NCBI GenBank assembly: GCA_902806575.1
Contig: CADCXD010000008.1
Location: forward strand, 2,418,001 to 2,482,000
Direction of reading: 5' to 3'
Origin: Jackrogersella multiformis
Lineage: Eukaryota; Ascomycota; Sordariomycetes; Xylariales; Hypoxylaceae
DNA length: 64,000 nucleotides
Shown: piece after piece, positions 23,064 through 34,864 of the stretch
Layout: the number at the start of each line of letters is the position of its first letter
How positions within the stretch are numbered: position 1 is the stretch's first letter
The notes under the pieces: model-generated
Database searches by the model: none
Seen by the model: only the letters and a program-made list of their open reading frames with translations
Told to the model about the DNA's origin: nothing
Made by a program: the position numbers and the translations under genes

Positions 23064-26000
23064 TTACCTAAAACTGGTTACTTCCGTCACTTTAGCTGCA
23101 CTGAACTTATCATTCCGAATTCCGATCCTGTAAGCCATATCCGAGTCTTTAACACCCTCGTGAGTTGACGTCATATAATTCTTGAACGCCATAGACATGG
23201 TTGCGATTTGTTTTAGGTGATTCTCTTTAACCTCTGGGATGGAATCTTCAACAGAAGCCCCCTTTTCCCTGGCCGCCCTGGAGTCGTAGATTGCAAGAGC
23301 AACGGCGGATTGGAAAGCTAGAGAAAATCCAACCGGTTAGCCTAGAGCGTATACAATCCAACGTGTTCAAACATACCATTGCGGATCTCGCGACCATTCC
23401 ATTCTAACTTCCTGATCTCATCGTTCTTCTTGACGTATTGTTTCGCGTCGTAATCATAGCGAATATCAGGGCCACCATACTTGTGATCGTCCTTTAGTTT
23501 CTTAAAGAGATTGTCCCATATCTGCTCCCGCGCTTCATTATCGAGAGTTTCATAGCCGATTGCTACGTGAATTCGAGATAGGAATGCCTCATCAAAATGG
23601 CCTACACGATTAGTAGTCAAGAATAAGATGCCTTGGAAGTAGTCAAGAGCTCGCAGAAAGACTATGTGGGGTTTGTTAGCTATTAATTTGATTATTTTCT
23701 CACTTTTCTCTCTTGTTGCATATAAGTGTAAAGTGGACTTACTTGACACGATACTATTTCGCCTGAGATCGTTGGTTGAACGTCGTTCAAGGTATACATC
23801 TGCCTCGTCGAGCAATACAATGGCATCCCAGCTATTCGCGTCTTTGAAGAATCCGAGAAGATTTCTTTCCAATTCATCAGGCTCGTGACCCAGATCAGCC
23901 GCGGTAATACTTAACAGGGGCCTTTGCGTGTACTCAGCGACGGACTCTAGAACAGGGTCAGTATCTGACATGAATTATCAGCTAGTCAATATCCAGGTAC
24001 GCATACCTGCTGTGAGCGTCTTCCCAGTCCCAGGCGGCCCGTGTAGGAGGAATATTTGGCCTTCACCCTTTCCATGGATGAAGTCAGCACTGAACAGCTC
24101 GGCTTGACTGCTGCTGTCTATATACGTCTGGACGATCGCCTTGATTGTCCCCTTGTTCGATTCAGGCCGCATCACTAGCTGATCTATGGCGTCTTTCGCG
24201 ATCCTAGGAGTAACCAGGCAGCTGATATCAAGGAGATCTACAACGTATGTTAGAATGCTTTCTATCTCTGGTAAACCGCGATTGTTAGAAGGTACTCACC
24301 ATACATGCGATCCTTGAGGATAAATCCAAACATGTGAGACATGCATAGAAAGCGCTGGTGCTCTGAAAGTGTTTGCGAGCTCTTGGGTTCAATGTCGTCA
24401 TAATCGTTAAACGTCACTGATTTATACGTCTCGTATCCGATGTTCATCTGGTCGCAACTGTTGCATTCGCAGTATGGAGTCCTGGCTCTCTCTCTAATGT
24501 CAGTTGCCTCGTAGTCTGCGTTCAATTCCCACTCGGAAGTTGTTTTGAAATCCTCATTGACCCATGGTTGGGATTCATGTTCAACGACCACCCTGGCTCG
24601 GTTGTACTATGAACATCGTCAGCATGGCTCTTGTGGTATCTATACTTATTACCGTAGTTAGAGTATCGACTCACCTTCTTCCAGCCCGGTCTCAATCCGG
24701 TGCCAGTATATTCCAGGAAGGCAGGCCCTTTAGAGAATTGCAACATCTTTTGTCCGCGTTCAATAAGTTGCCTCCGTCGTGCACCGCCATCTTGTTGATC
24801 TTGGAACCTTGTTGGAAATAGTGGCAACGATGTTATGTTTCGCTCATTGTCGAATACCGGTACGCATACTTTGTTGGACCTCCGTTTGATAACCTTTCCA
24901 TCGTAAACCATATTCCACAACCGGATGTTATAGGTCCTGACGTTATTAGGCCACACTGGCTTAGAGAAGTTCTCAATACCGCCGGAAACCTCATCAACTA
25001 CATACGCGTTCAGTTGTCCATCTTGGAGGACATAAACGTCAGATCCGGGTTTCATCAGAAGCCATAGACCTGCAAATGTAGTGGTTGGGACCTTTTTCGC
25101 CCATCGGGCTTCCAACTCCTTAACTTTGACCGTAGGCTCGTTCTCTAGATACTGAAGTAGACAATCAATATGCTTGTCACATTCTGCATTGTAGCTTTCG
25201 CTGTGGTTTGCTCGGATCCCAGTAGCTTGGGTCTTATAGTCGAGGAGTTCTTGTCTGTGATAGAATAGGTCCCGATATGGATGGGGGAACTTCCCTATCT
25301 TTAGGCTATCGGTATCGTCTCCGGATGGTCCTTCAGCCGAGTACTTCACGACAGACCGAAGAGCATTGAGCAGAAGTGTGGAGTGGATGTGCAGGTACTT
25401 TTTCTCGATATAGTCCCCATCATTAAGCTTCGGTGCGTGATCCGTCGTGGGATGAATGTCCCTGCACACCACAGTCGTTTTCTCCTCAATGATAGGAAGC
25501 TTTCGGCCTCGACGTTTCGATGTCTTCAGTAGTATGGCGTCATCGCGAGACGTGCTGTATATTACCTCAGGTTCTCTATAAGATTCCCGGCAATAGTCGA
25601 CCGTGTACAGGGCTTTCACTTCATACTTGTGGTCAAAGTCGTCATCATTGTCATCGGGTTCGCTTTCATCCACAGAAACAGGTTCGGTGGAGTCGGATGC
25701 CGAGTCTATGTGCAAATAGGCTTGGGAATTGCGCCGGATGTTGACGGTCCACCCTGGCCTGATCAAATCTTCCCAGGTAGTTCGGAAGATGAATTTATCT
25801 TCTATGAGCAGCTCATATTCGCCCTCGTCGATTTCCTTCTTGGCGTCTTCGTCCTTTGAATACGATAACTTGAGAAAGCCTTCCATACCCTACTATAAGT
25901 TAGCAACCATGCATGTAACGCCGGCCAATAGCTTACCTTCCAGGTCTTGCACTTATTCCATGGTATCATAAACTCCTTTCCGTCATCATGAACTAGAGTT

Positions 26001-26371
26001 ATGAAGTTTTCCTTCTGGGTTACCACTGTTTCGGCGGGTGTTTCTTCCTTGGTTGACACTTGAGCATCCCCATTATTATGAATAGTATTGGCCGTAACAG
26101 AGTTGTCCAAAGCTCTTATGGGCTTGTTTTCGACATCACTGGCGGGCGTGGCCTCAGTGACTTCTTGCAGAGTGTCGGATTTGCAGTTATTTCCTGCGTA
26201 GTTGGCTTTAGAAAGATTAAGCAGATTTAATTGTAGGAAGGCCTATTAGCATAACATACCTAGGTTTTTTTCTTTGAGGATTTTGAGCCCTAAATCTTCA
26301 TTATTTAGGCTATTGGTTACATGGTTTCCAGATGCGTCCGGTATTAAAGTTTCATCAGAGAGAACAGACAT
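23064..26371 (-). CDS. Ubiquitin-like domain - DUF7025 - AAA+ ATPase fusion
   Basis: Eight exons close in frame to 958 residues: 26260-26371, 25937-26205, 24675-25889, 24300-24606, 24007-24237, 23743-23946, 23377-23661, 23064-23317. Residues ~103-180 (DGKEFMIPWNKCKTW, then GMEGFL, GEYELL, TTWEDLIRPGWTV) match the fungal ubiquitin-like domain often found N-terminal in STAND-type proteins. Residues ~285-460 fit the DUF7025 module that precedes a fungal AAA+ class; the AAA core has Walker A GPPGTGKT (701-708), Walker B AIVLLDEAD (753-761), sensor LTTNRVG and an arginine-finger-like FLSRIHV, so it should hydrolyse ATP. The lid has LEWNGREIRN followed by a helical tail. Natural substrate unknown; members of this AAA class are uncharacterised. 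The start at 26371 is the first in-frame ATG giving a coherent exon 1; upstream exons cannot be excluded. It faces the DUF7708 gene head-to-head across 783 bp. Confidence 0.85.
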
Positions 26372-27154
26372 CGTCGAAATATGTTTCTTTATGCGACGAG
26401 TTGCGCTCCGGCAGGAAGTAATCCTATCAAATTGTAAGGGGAAAAAGTATCTCTTGAAAATTGAGACGGACGAAGGTAAATTACCTAGAACAGTCTGACT
26501 AAAAGGTAAAATACATTGGGGGCTATCACTATTCCCACACAGACCCATCTGCTGTTAAGAAGCTCATAGGCTTAGGATGGGCGAACTAGTGCCCCTTGAC
26601 TATTATGAAGCAGCCTCATATTTTCGAAAGGGAAAGTGACAGCAGTGTGATTATGCCTCGACTTAAGCTGAAAACAAGGATTTGGGGGCCGAATCCTAAT
26701 CTTACATGTATTAACCCAATGAGATGACAGCGCTTACGGCAGCCTGCAGCGGCGACCCTAAAGATTCACGGCTTAGGGGTGTGGTCGGGATCATCGTGAA
26801 ATATGTTTTTGCTCTGCTGCATAATATTAGTGCTAATAACGTTAATAATATTTACGCTATGGTCAGCTTTACTATTTTTAGCAAATTCTTCGAAATATTG
26901 CGGCATTTTTGCCGTGTCAATACTATGACTAAGAGGTTCATTAACAAGTTTATGAATTAAGGGGGGGGATAAGGCTTCATCCTGTTGAAAATGCAGTAAT
27001 TAGGGCTTACAAATGAAGCTATACTACTCGATACATAGCCTTAAGAGCCTGCTGATCCTTTACCGGCCTATGACAATAAACTTATAGACTGGGTAGTAGA
27101 CTCCGTACCGTGCTTATTTACCTAGGTAGGTTACGGTTTCAAATCAGCCACAAA
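26372..27154. promoter_or_regulatory. Divergent promoter, AAA+ fusion and DUF7708 gene
   Basis: 783 bp between two start codons transcribed away from each other, so both promoters must sit here. AT-rich, with an ATAATATTA ... TAATAATATT near-inverted repeat at about 26820-26852 and a CCTAGGTAGG word at 27121-27130. No gene seen. Confidence 0.5.
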
Positions 27155-29124
27155 ATGGCTGAACCGCAACCGCTCCATGATTCCACAATCGACAATCTGC
27201 AAGGCCAGCAAATTATCCGTCGGTTCACAAATGAGCTCCCGGGCTCCAACGAGTTAGAGCGCTCGACAAAGGCGGCGCAAGCTCAGATCGATGTAGAAGA
27301 ACGAGAGAAGGAGCAGCTGCGGTTGAAGTCATTGTACGAAACCGGAGGAAATAGTGATAATGCGTAAGACTTGAATCATCATACTTGAGTCTCGTCTGGA
27401 AGACTAATCAAAAATAGGGACTTTAATGCCTCCGAAATCGCGAGGGATACACTCCAGAAAATGGTTAACAAGTTCATCGAAGAAGAGAAACCAACAGTGC
27501 TCCAGCGCATAGGATTCTCATACAAGTCGACTCAACAAAAAACCAGGGAAATGCTCCAGGATATAGTAGAGAGCGACGTGAACAAGCTTAAAGCATCTAT
27601 TGATAACCTAGAGGATAAATGGAAGGAGAATAATGGGCCGGTAAGCCTCACTGGGCTCTGTAGGTGTCCTCATCCTTCTAATTATGATACGAAATAGGTG
27701 TATCGTGTCTTTAAGAAATTGTGCCAGACTCTTGACGACCACAAATCATTATTTTCAATATTTCCGTCGCAGAACGAGTACACCTCAGTTTTGTGCTCAA
27801 GTATTTCTTGTCTTGTGAAGGTACGTTATCTCTATAACATATAGTGACATACGAGACAACTCACTCACCAAGTCAGGCGGCTAAAAACCATTCCGATATT
27901 GCTGAAATCTTGTCCGAGTCTATGACTCAAATATCAGAGAAGGTTGCCAGGGCATCAAAACTCACCTTTATCTATAAAACTCGGGCAATTAGGCTTAAGC
28001 TCGCAGATATTTATGCCATCATGTTCCGATTCTACTATAAGGCCATCAAATGGTATCTAGATTCGAAAGTAGCAAGAGCATTTCACGCTTTCAACGACAA
28101 CCTGAAATCTAGTTTTGAGAGTACCAAGACTAAACTCGAAGGGGAAATCGTGGAGCTGTATCGTGAAGGTGATATCTGCAAGCATGCTATGGGTGCTCTT
28201 CTGTACGGGAAAGTCGAGTGTATGGCCGGCTATTCGATGCGCGAACTGATGAAGGAAAGCTGGAGAGTGAATGGGCCTCCTACACAAGCTCACCGTCTTG
28301 TATCCGTGGAACGTAGTCTACTGGACACAGAGTCCGACCCTGGTAGCCCTAACCAGACGGATGATCTCACGACGCTGGTTAAGGCTCGAGAGTATATCCC
28401 CTCTTTAAAGCGTTTCATCTTCGGTGATGAAGGACCAGTCCACTTCGGTGTGGGGAGCTTTTGGGTAGCTGAGGACGAGGTGTTGCCAAAATTACGTAGC
28501 TGGATGACTGAGGGCACGGAGCCCCGTACGCTATGGATTTCAAGCCCTTACGAACCAGCAGGCATGACAAGTGCGCGAGCATCGGCGCTGGCAGTAGTTA
28601 CAGCGGCATGGCATGCGAAGGCACCGCTGATCTCGCACTTCTGCAAGAGGCCGCCACAGGACAAGTTACGTACAGACATGAGTATTGAACAGGTCGGATT
28701 GATGGGTCTGGTTTACAGTTTGGTATCTCAACTTCTCCAGTTCAGGCGACCAGAAGATACGCTGAAAATCAGTGAAGAGTCACTAAGAGCACTAAATGGA
28801 GAAAGGGGTTCGTGGGAGACGAGCTTGGAGGTTCTGGAAGCGTTAATCAACCAAACACCTGTACTGGCATACTGCGTGATCGATGGGTTGAATGATTTAG
28901 AGTTAGGGGATGGGGACCAGTGGTGTATACAGTTTTTGAGGGTGTTGTTTGCGCGCCAGAGGCTGGCGGGAACGACTTTTAATATTCTCCTTACGACAGC
29001 TGGACAATCGCAAATTCTGGCATTGGGAATAAAGTTAGAGGAGAGGCATCTTGCGACAAAGCCAGCCAGGGAGTTGGCGAGACGAGGGCAAAGGATCGAG
29101 TTGCAACTCCCATCATCCGAGTAA
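27155..29124 (+). CDS. DUF7708 protein with P-loop-less NTPase-like domain
   Basis: Four exons (27155-27363, 27418-27640, 27698-27820, 27877-29124) close to 600 residues. The helical region around 100-280 (HSDIAEILSESMTQISEKV, LADIYAIMFRFYYKAIKWYL) matches DUF7708, an N-terminal module of many fungal NLR-like proteins. The second half resembles a STAND/NACHT NTPase: LWISSPYEPAGMTSARA (404-420) sits where a P-loop is expected but has no GxxxxGK[S/T]; YCVIDGLNDLE (517-527) is a Walker-B-like strand and ILLTTAGQS (555-563) a sensor-like strand. There is no C-terminal repeat domain. It therefore looks like a truncated, probably non-hydrolysing NLR relative, perhaps an adaptor or decoy; this role is inference. 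Start chosen at MAEPQPLHD (AAAATGG context); an upstream in-frame ATG would add a basic 15-residue leader. Tail-to-tail with the next NLR gene. Confidence 0.82.
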
Positions 29125-29475
29125 TCTATCAATTTTCCATCTTTCCGATATATATCGCTCCCAGTCAACTACCTAGGTAGTTAGCCAACTAAGATTAGTA
29201 GTTTTATTATTGTAACCCCTCCCCCCTTTTTCTTCTGCCCCTTCCTTCCCCCGCCATCTACATATACACGCATGGATAACTAGGTAGGTAGCCTTGGTAG
29301 TATAAGAAAACATAAATTAGATAATATTCCGTTCTCACTCGTTAACAGATCTCGCAGTCTCATCATACTGGATGATTAGGTTCAAGAAACACTATTATAT
29401 ATAATTATCTATTAAGTAGATGGACTTCTATGTATTAACCTAGTGGCTTCTCTTCATAAAATAGAAGATAAAATG
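29125..29475. other. Convergent 3' intergenic region
   Basis: 351 bp between the stop codons of the DUF7708 gene and the NLR-like gene. Holds ACCTAGGTAG (29170-29179) and TAGGTAGGTAG (29282-29292) words and a pyrimidine-rich tract at 29215-29250. No gene seen. Confidence 0.55.
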
Positions 29476-32400
29476 TCAATATATCCAGCCGAGCCGGCGG
29501 TGTAGGTCAAGGTCGTACTGGATCTCGAGATCATGCACCTTCGTCGCCAGCCACGCGCCGTCGTCGGCGCGGGGTTTCTCCTTAAGGATCTCGACAAGCT
29601 GTAGGGCGGCCCTGCGCCTGTCGCTCTCGTGATGAACGCCCTTGCATGTCTCCATAAGTCCGAGAACTTCCCTCAGCTCCTCTTCTGCCTCGTTGTGCAT
29701 GTTCCGGCTGGCTAGGTTCGTGGCCTTGTAGCCGCGCACGCGCAGGACATCGGGGTGGTCGGCACCGAGGGTTATGTTGAGGACGGCGATGCATTTGTCG
29801 TAGATCTTGCCGGCGATGTCGTAGTCTTTCTGCATATTATAGACTTGGCCCAGCTGCGACCAGCACTTCTGGGTGGTGGGATGGTTGCGGCCGAGACGTG
29901 CTAGGTGGTTATGCAGGGCACGGTTGAAGAGCTCCTTCGCGTCGTCGTATTTACCCTGCTTCAGCCGGATCGATGCCATAATCTCGAAGGCCTTAGTCAT
30001 TTTCACGTAGTCGGCATTCTTCATTTTCTCATAGGATAGTAGGACACGTCTCATGTTGGCTTCTGCTTCGTCGTAGAATCCAACTTCGACTAGGTCCCTG
30101 GCAAGCTGCTGAACCGCATCAAGTGTGACCGGATGCATGTGTCCCAGGCGGTATTCCTGCATGGCAGCGATCTGCTTCGATATCGCTAGTTCCTCCTCTG
30201 GACTGGACTTCTCGTGTGCCATTTTCTTTAGGAGCCTCAGCGCTTCAATGTCTACTTCGTCGCCGAGGGGCTGCTCTTGAGATCTTGATGCTGTGGGTTC
30301 TGACAATGCATCATCGTCTGACTGGATAAGCTCCTCACATAATGATTCGGCTCGAACATTATCCCCAGATATGCGGCGGGTTATAGCGAGCCGCATCTTT
30401 GCTTTTCGGAGTACAGGGGCAGCCCCTTCATTTCGATTAACTAGGATGTTATAAAAGTTAATGGCATCACCAGTCCGTCCCTGCCTTTCACATACTCTAC
30501 CCATGATATCTAGGTCAATAGCCCATTCATGTGATGACTGAATGTTGTCCTTGATTAGGTAATAACAACGAGACATAACAGTCGCCAGGTCACACTCGGC
30601 AAATGAGGTATCAACTGACTTGTCCTCGTCTCTCAGCTCCTGCAACGAATTTGCGGCGGATAATGTAGATTCACAAGCGACCTGGCTGGCGGATCGACGT
30701 AGGTCATCTGACAGAATGCGACGACTATGCTTAAGGACTATGCTCTGGGTGATCAGGTATCTCTTATCTTCAGTGAGAGCAACCAGAGAATTCCGTTCAA
30801 GCTCCCTGATGGCAGCCATCGTATTGCCCGCTAAAGCTAATTAGCAGAGTATGCGATGTCTGATTAGTGAAGACCCACGGTATTTCTTTTTGAACGAGCT
30901 AGACAAGAAAATCGATAGGCAGATTGACTCCATCGAAAGAACACAGCAGACTTCAAATATTCTTAATGAAAGAATTTGTTGAAGCTTGTTAGTATTAGGA
31001 ACGTTATTGATGGTATTGAGTAGTATGTTCTCAATCCTAGTTAGCTCGTTGTCCAACGAAATGGCCGGTTTCTTCTTCTCGACATCCAATAGGGGCTGGA
31101 ATATTTGCATATATTTATGCAGGGGCATCTGTGTTGATGATATATAGGAGGCAGCAGCACTGAGCGCTATGGGTATGTATCGTAGGGACCTTGATAAGCC
31201 ATCCAAGTCACGCTCTGCATTCATCAGCGACATGGATGTAGGGGGGTGAGGATTAGTACAGACCATCAGCATCTGAAAGACCTGTAGATGCTTTCAAGAG
31301 TGAGAAGGATTCGCTAGGACTGAATGGGTGCACCTCGCGGGTTTTGACAAAGTTCCAGTCGACGGGTCTCCGTGAAGTTATTATGCAGTGGCCATGAACG
31401 CATGTCGTCCTAGGAATGAGTTTTACGATATCGTGATCGCCCGTAAGCTCGAGATCGTCAACTATCACTAACCATTTGGAGTTCTCGGTGCTCTGAAACC
31501 ACTCTATTACCGCCGTTACCGTTGAACGTAGTTGATCTTCGTCAAGTTCTACATCTGGTGACAAGTCGGGTAATATCTGGTCAACCTTCGTGGAACTAGG
31601 GCTACGGAGCTGTTGACGGATGCTGCGAGCAATTTTCACGAAGCCCTGTTCGATAGCTTGCCGGCTCGCAGCGGGGATCCAAAAGACAGAAGTGAATCTT
31701 TCTCGATATGCGTGAGCGAATTCTTGAGCAATCTCTGTCTTCCCCATACCACTAGGCCCAAAAAGATTGATGGCGGCGCAAGTGTTAGAATGTGCAGGTG
31801 ACCATTCCTTCAGGAGAGTCTTACGGAGGAACTCGAGTTCCTCTACTCTTCCGACGAATCTCTGATTCCGAGGCGGCAGGATAGATTCTTTAATACAAAA
31901 ATCATATGGCTGTATAACACTCAGTATTTGCTCTCCCGCTAGAAAAAGAGCGTTAGCATTTCTGCGTGTTATCCATTAGGGGGTACCTGTGAATACCCTC
32001 CAAGTCTTGCACTACTTCCATATGATTCACCGGAACCTCTTTACCTAGAGAACATGTTACTTTCGTCAATTCGAGATGGTCAGAGAACTTTACTTTTGCT
32101 TATGTTGTGCTTCTCCCAGTTCTCCGAGGATCGCTTGCCCGATTCATGGCACAAACGCAATATCTCGTTAGAGACCCTTTTATAGTCCGGATTATCGTGA
32201 CTGTTGAATCTACACATGTTCTGATGATCCGCGTGTATGGTATATACGCTGTCACCATATGGTGATCCCGGCGCTGGTTTTGACACGATCTCCCATTTGT
32301 TAGTTGCTTCAATGATCAATCTATCCAAGAGCTGGTGAATATACGTACTGTGTTTGTCATGTCGGTTGGTATTTCCTCGTAAAACGAGACGATGGAAATG

Positions 32401-33177
32401 TCATCGCTTAAAGCCTTGAATGGTTGCAACCGACTTTGCAAGCTCAGGCTCTGCTTCTCCAAATGCTTCACTAAACTAGGATTGCCCACTTTTGTTACTT
32501 CGACGATACTCGCTAGCATTTTTGGCCATTTCGACTGATCTAGACTTGACATTGCCTCGGTATGAGGAGTTCCTAAGAATACAATTCCAGTAGTAGAAAT
32601 GGAGAGAGCTAACAAGTCATAGTCTTTAGCCTGACTGGAAAAGATGAGAGCGCTCTTGACGACGATGCCTCCAACGCTATGGCCAACGAATATAAGTGGC
32701 CGATCAGGACAGTCTTTACGAACCTCTGCCAGAACCGATAGCAGCTGTTGGCAATGTCGATATAGAGTCCTCTGGGCCAAGTATTCCGGCGTCGGGGCAA
32801 ATGATTGATATCCGTAGGAGAGTATGCGGACATCAAGATGATCCGCTTGGGCATCTTGTGGTAGAAACTCTGCTGGCCATATATTAGTCTCTTCGGAATC
32901 CCGAGCAAGCCATTTCCAGGTCTGGATGCGATCTCCACCGAGACCATGAACGAAGCAAATACTATTTTCAAATTAATAAAGTTTTCCTAATAATGAAGGA
33001 GCATAGGCAGACCCGGTTTGAGACTTACTCGATGTCTGCGCTATCTGATCCGTGTAGCTTAACGATGCCGTTGCTGTTATCAGGTTGCCGAGTTGGAAGA
33101 TGATTTCTTCGTCGCAGCATCCGGCCTGCAAAAGCAGCGATTTCCGCCATCGATCCTCGTATCGTGGAATATTTCAT
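29476..33177 (-). CDS. NLR-like STAND protein: alpha/beta-hydrolase (SesB type) - NB-ARC - TPR
   Basis: Seven exons close to 1123 residues: 33029-33177, 32349-32961, 32094-32289, 31997-32044, 31264-31938, 30879-31214, 29476-30830. Residues ~50-280 are a lipase/esterase-like alpha/beta hydrolase with FVHGLGG (oxyanion loop), nucleophile elbow GHSVGG (Ser145) and ADHQNMCRF (His276 as likely base). NB-ARC follows: RFVGR, P-loop GPSGMGKT (396-403), Walker B KWLVIVDDL (490-498), IITSRR and the IPIAL motif, all intact. From ~690 to 1100 are tetratricopeptide repeats of the kinesin-light-chain type (LGHMHPVTLDAVQQLA, LGRNHPTTQKCWSQLG, LGADHPDVLRVRGY). This is the classic fungal NLR plan: an effector enzyme, an oligomerisation switch and a sensor. 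The last intron could instead end 6 nt earlier (exon end 30836), adding two residues. No amyloid motif is evident before the hydrolase. Confidence 0.92.
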
Positions 33178-33916
33178 GTCCTATCAGGACAGATTTTCTT
33201 AGGGGTTAGCATATGGTAGATAGAGACAAAAGGTGAAGATTTAATAAGGCTAGATCATTTCGGTTAAATTTAGAAGATCCTGGGTGCGGAGGGCGCTGAA
33301 GCTGAATGTCACTTGTCCTGTGAGCTGTGAGCTATGAGCTGCGAGCTGTGAGCAGGCAGTGCTGAGGGGCAAAATCGTTACTGGTCAGTCAGCCCAACCT
33401 GAGGTCATGGAAGAACGCCACTAGAAATGCCTACCTAACCTAACTAAGAAGGGCTGTAAATAATAGGTTAATGACTTGTTAATGGGGAAAATTGAGGGAA
33501 CCAATGTGTATAGCAGATATTATGAACTAGCATTAAATAGTCTGGTGATCAAAATAGTATACACTAAGTACCTAGCGAATAAATTGATATAGTCACTTGC
33601 TAATAGGTATTATTATAGGGACATAACTTTCATCCGAAATGTAAAAGTCTCAAGACTAACTGACTACCATACCATGATCTGTACTCAAATATTCACTTGA
33701 AGTACGGAAATATGTTTGAACCCATGACTGAGAAATCTAAACTGCTGATGCCCCTGAGCTACCCCTGCTCTCCATGCTTAAGGGGTATCTATGAATGGTA
33801 CCTAGATACCTACCTAGGTAGATATTTCTATCTAATAATGAAAACAATATTAATACTAACAAGCGAGCGTCATCCCATGATGCTAGTAATATGTACCCAA
33901 TACCTAAACCCAGATT
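33178..33916. other. Intergenic region upstream of the NLR-like gene
   Basis: Contains the NLR promoter at its left end and the 3' end of the gasdermin-like gene at its right end. A degenerate 7-bp tandem repeat lies at 33321-33353, about 145 bp above the NLR start. CCTACCTAGGTAG words are at 33810-33822. No gene seen; the frame at 33697-33963 is not convincing. Confidence 0.55.
33321..33353. repeat. Degenerate TGAGCTG tandem repeat (7-bp unit, about 5 copies)
   Basis: Units TGAGCTG, TGAGCTA, TGAGCTG, CGAGCTG and a partial TGAGC follow each other without gap. The array lies in the likely promoter or 5' UTR of the NLR-like gene. AGCT cores make it partly self-complementary. It may be a simple slippage product. 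Confidence 0.5.
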
Positions 33917-34864
33917 TTATGCGTATAATACCATATCATCATCACTATCATCATAATCATTAGCCTCGTTAACAGGGACTTCCAACCGTTGCTCGATAGA
34001 GTCGACAGTCCCTCCCAAAATAGCCTCCTGGTCGCCGGGGATCCTAGTACGCGGGAGTGAAACGGTCATAGTAACCGGGTGAACGAGCTCTCTCGTGATG
34101 TTAATATCGTCTAGGGAAGGCTTCTTGGACTGGAAGAACTGGAGGAAGGCTTTTAGCAAGGATTGGCGCTTTCGTGTCATTTGCAAGTAGCCGCATGCTA
34201 CCACAACCTCGCCGTCATAAGTACCCTCGGCCTCAGCTACCTTGGTGCTAGTGGTCGATAGCCGAGCCTCCGTATCCGCCGTCTTAGGCGGCGCCCCGAG
34301 TACCTCGCCAGGGACCTCTACCTTGACACCAGTCTCGTGGTTCTGGGTATGTTGCATGTAGAGGCTCATGTCCATGACGCAGATGATGCTAACAATGATT
34401 CCGAGCTTTCCATCAGGATAGTTGGTGAAATAGTCAAAGATTGGTCTGGAATACTCATCATGTTTCAGCAGCTGCTCGATTCGGTGAGGTGCCTGGTCAA
34501 TAGTCAAGCGGCGGAAACCCGGGATTGATGCTTTTCGCCTGTTCGAATTTGCGCTAGAATGGAATAACGCAAGCGCTTTATTTATCGCCACTTTGGCTTC
34601 TTTTCCTTGAGCATTCTCCAGGAGAATCTTTGCCTCTTTGGCCTTGATGTCCTGGGGGTAGAGCTGCTCGTCAAGCCTGCGCAGATCGGGGCCTTCAGGA
34701 GGAAGAATCGGGTAAATGTGGCCTTCTGATGGGCGCTTCAAGGGATTGTCCTCATGGCCTGGTTTGGCTGATGTAAACGGTACGGCTCGGCCTAGAAGCT
34801 TGTTGATCTTGTCTTGTGTCGCGACCTCAGAGAGAATAAAATAAGGCTTTGGTGCCGGCGCCAT
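33917..34864 (-). CDS. Candidate gasdermin-like pore-forming protein
   Basis: Intronless, 315 residues from ATG at 34864 (MAPAPKP). It begins YFILSEVATQDKINKLLGR, a start shared with a family of uncharacterised fungal proteins, then a Pro-rich and helical stretch. The middle has a gasdermin-like order of elements: hydrophobic strand after PDGKLGIIVSIICVMDMSLY, a polar Gly/Ala-rich loop (about 180-220), then EVVVACGYLQM followed by a basic segment TRKRQSLLKAF. The last ~60 residues (after DDINITREL) could be a removable inhibitory tail and end very acidic (DYDDSDDD). If correct, proteolysis would free an N-terminal part that permeabilises membranes and kills the cell, as for fungal HET-Q1/RCD-1. 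The neighbouring CHAT protease, head-to-head across 1.4 kb, supports this. The family call is inference from pattern; the protein could be an unrelated fungal orphan. Confidence 0.5.
   Translation of the reverse strand: MAPAPKPYFILSEVATQDKINKLLGRAVPFTSAKPGHEDNPLKRPSEGHIYPILPPEGPDLRRLDEQLYPQDIKAKEAKILLENAQGKEAKVAINKALALFHSSANSNRRKASIPGFRRLTIDQAPHRIEQLLKHDEYSRPIFDYFTNYPDGKLGIIVSIICVMDMSLYMQHTQNHETGVKVEVPGEVLGAPPKTADTEARLSTTSTKVAEAEGTYDGEVVVACGYLQMTRKRQSLLKAFLQFFQSKKPSLDDINITRELVHPVTMTVSLPRTRIPGDQEAILGGTVDSIEQRLEVPVNEANDYDDSDDDMVLYA

Noticed and set aside
33029..33177. Possible amyloid (HET-s/PP-type) motif at the NLR N-terminus
   Set aside because: The 49 residues before the hydrolase lack the Gly/Asn-rich pseudo-repeat pattern; the NGIVKLHG segment is part of the normal hydrolase start.
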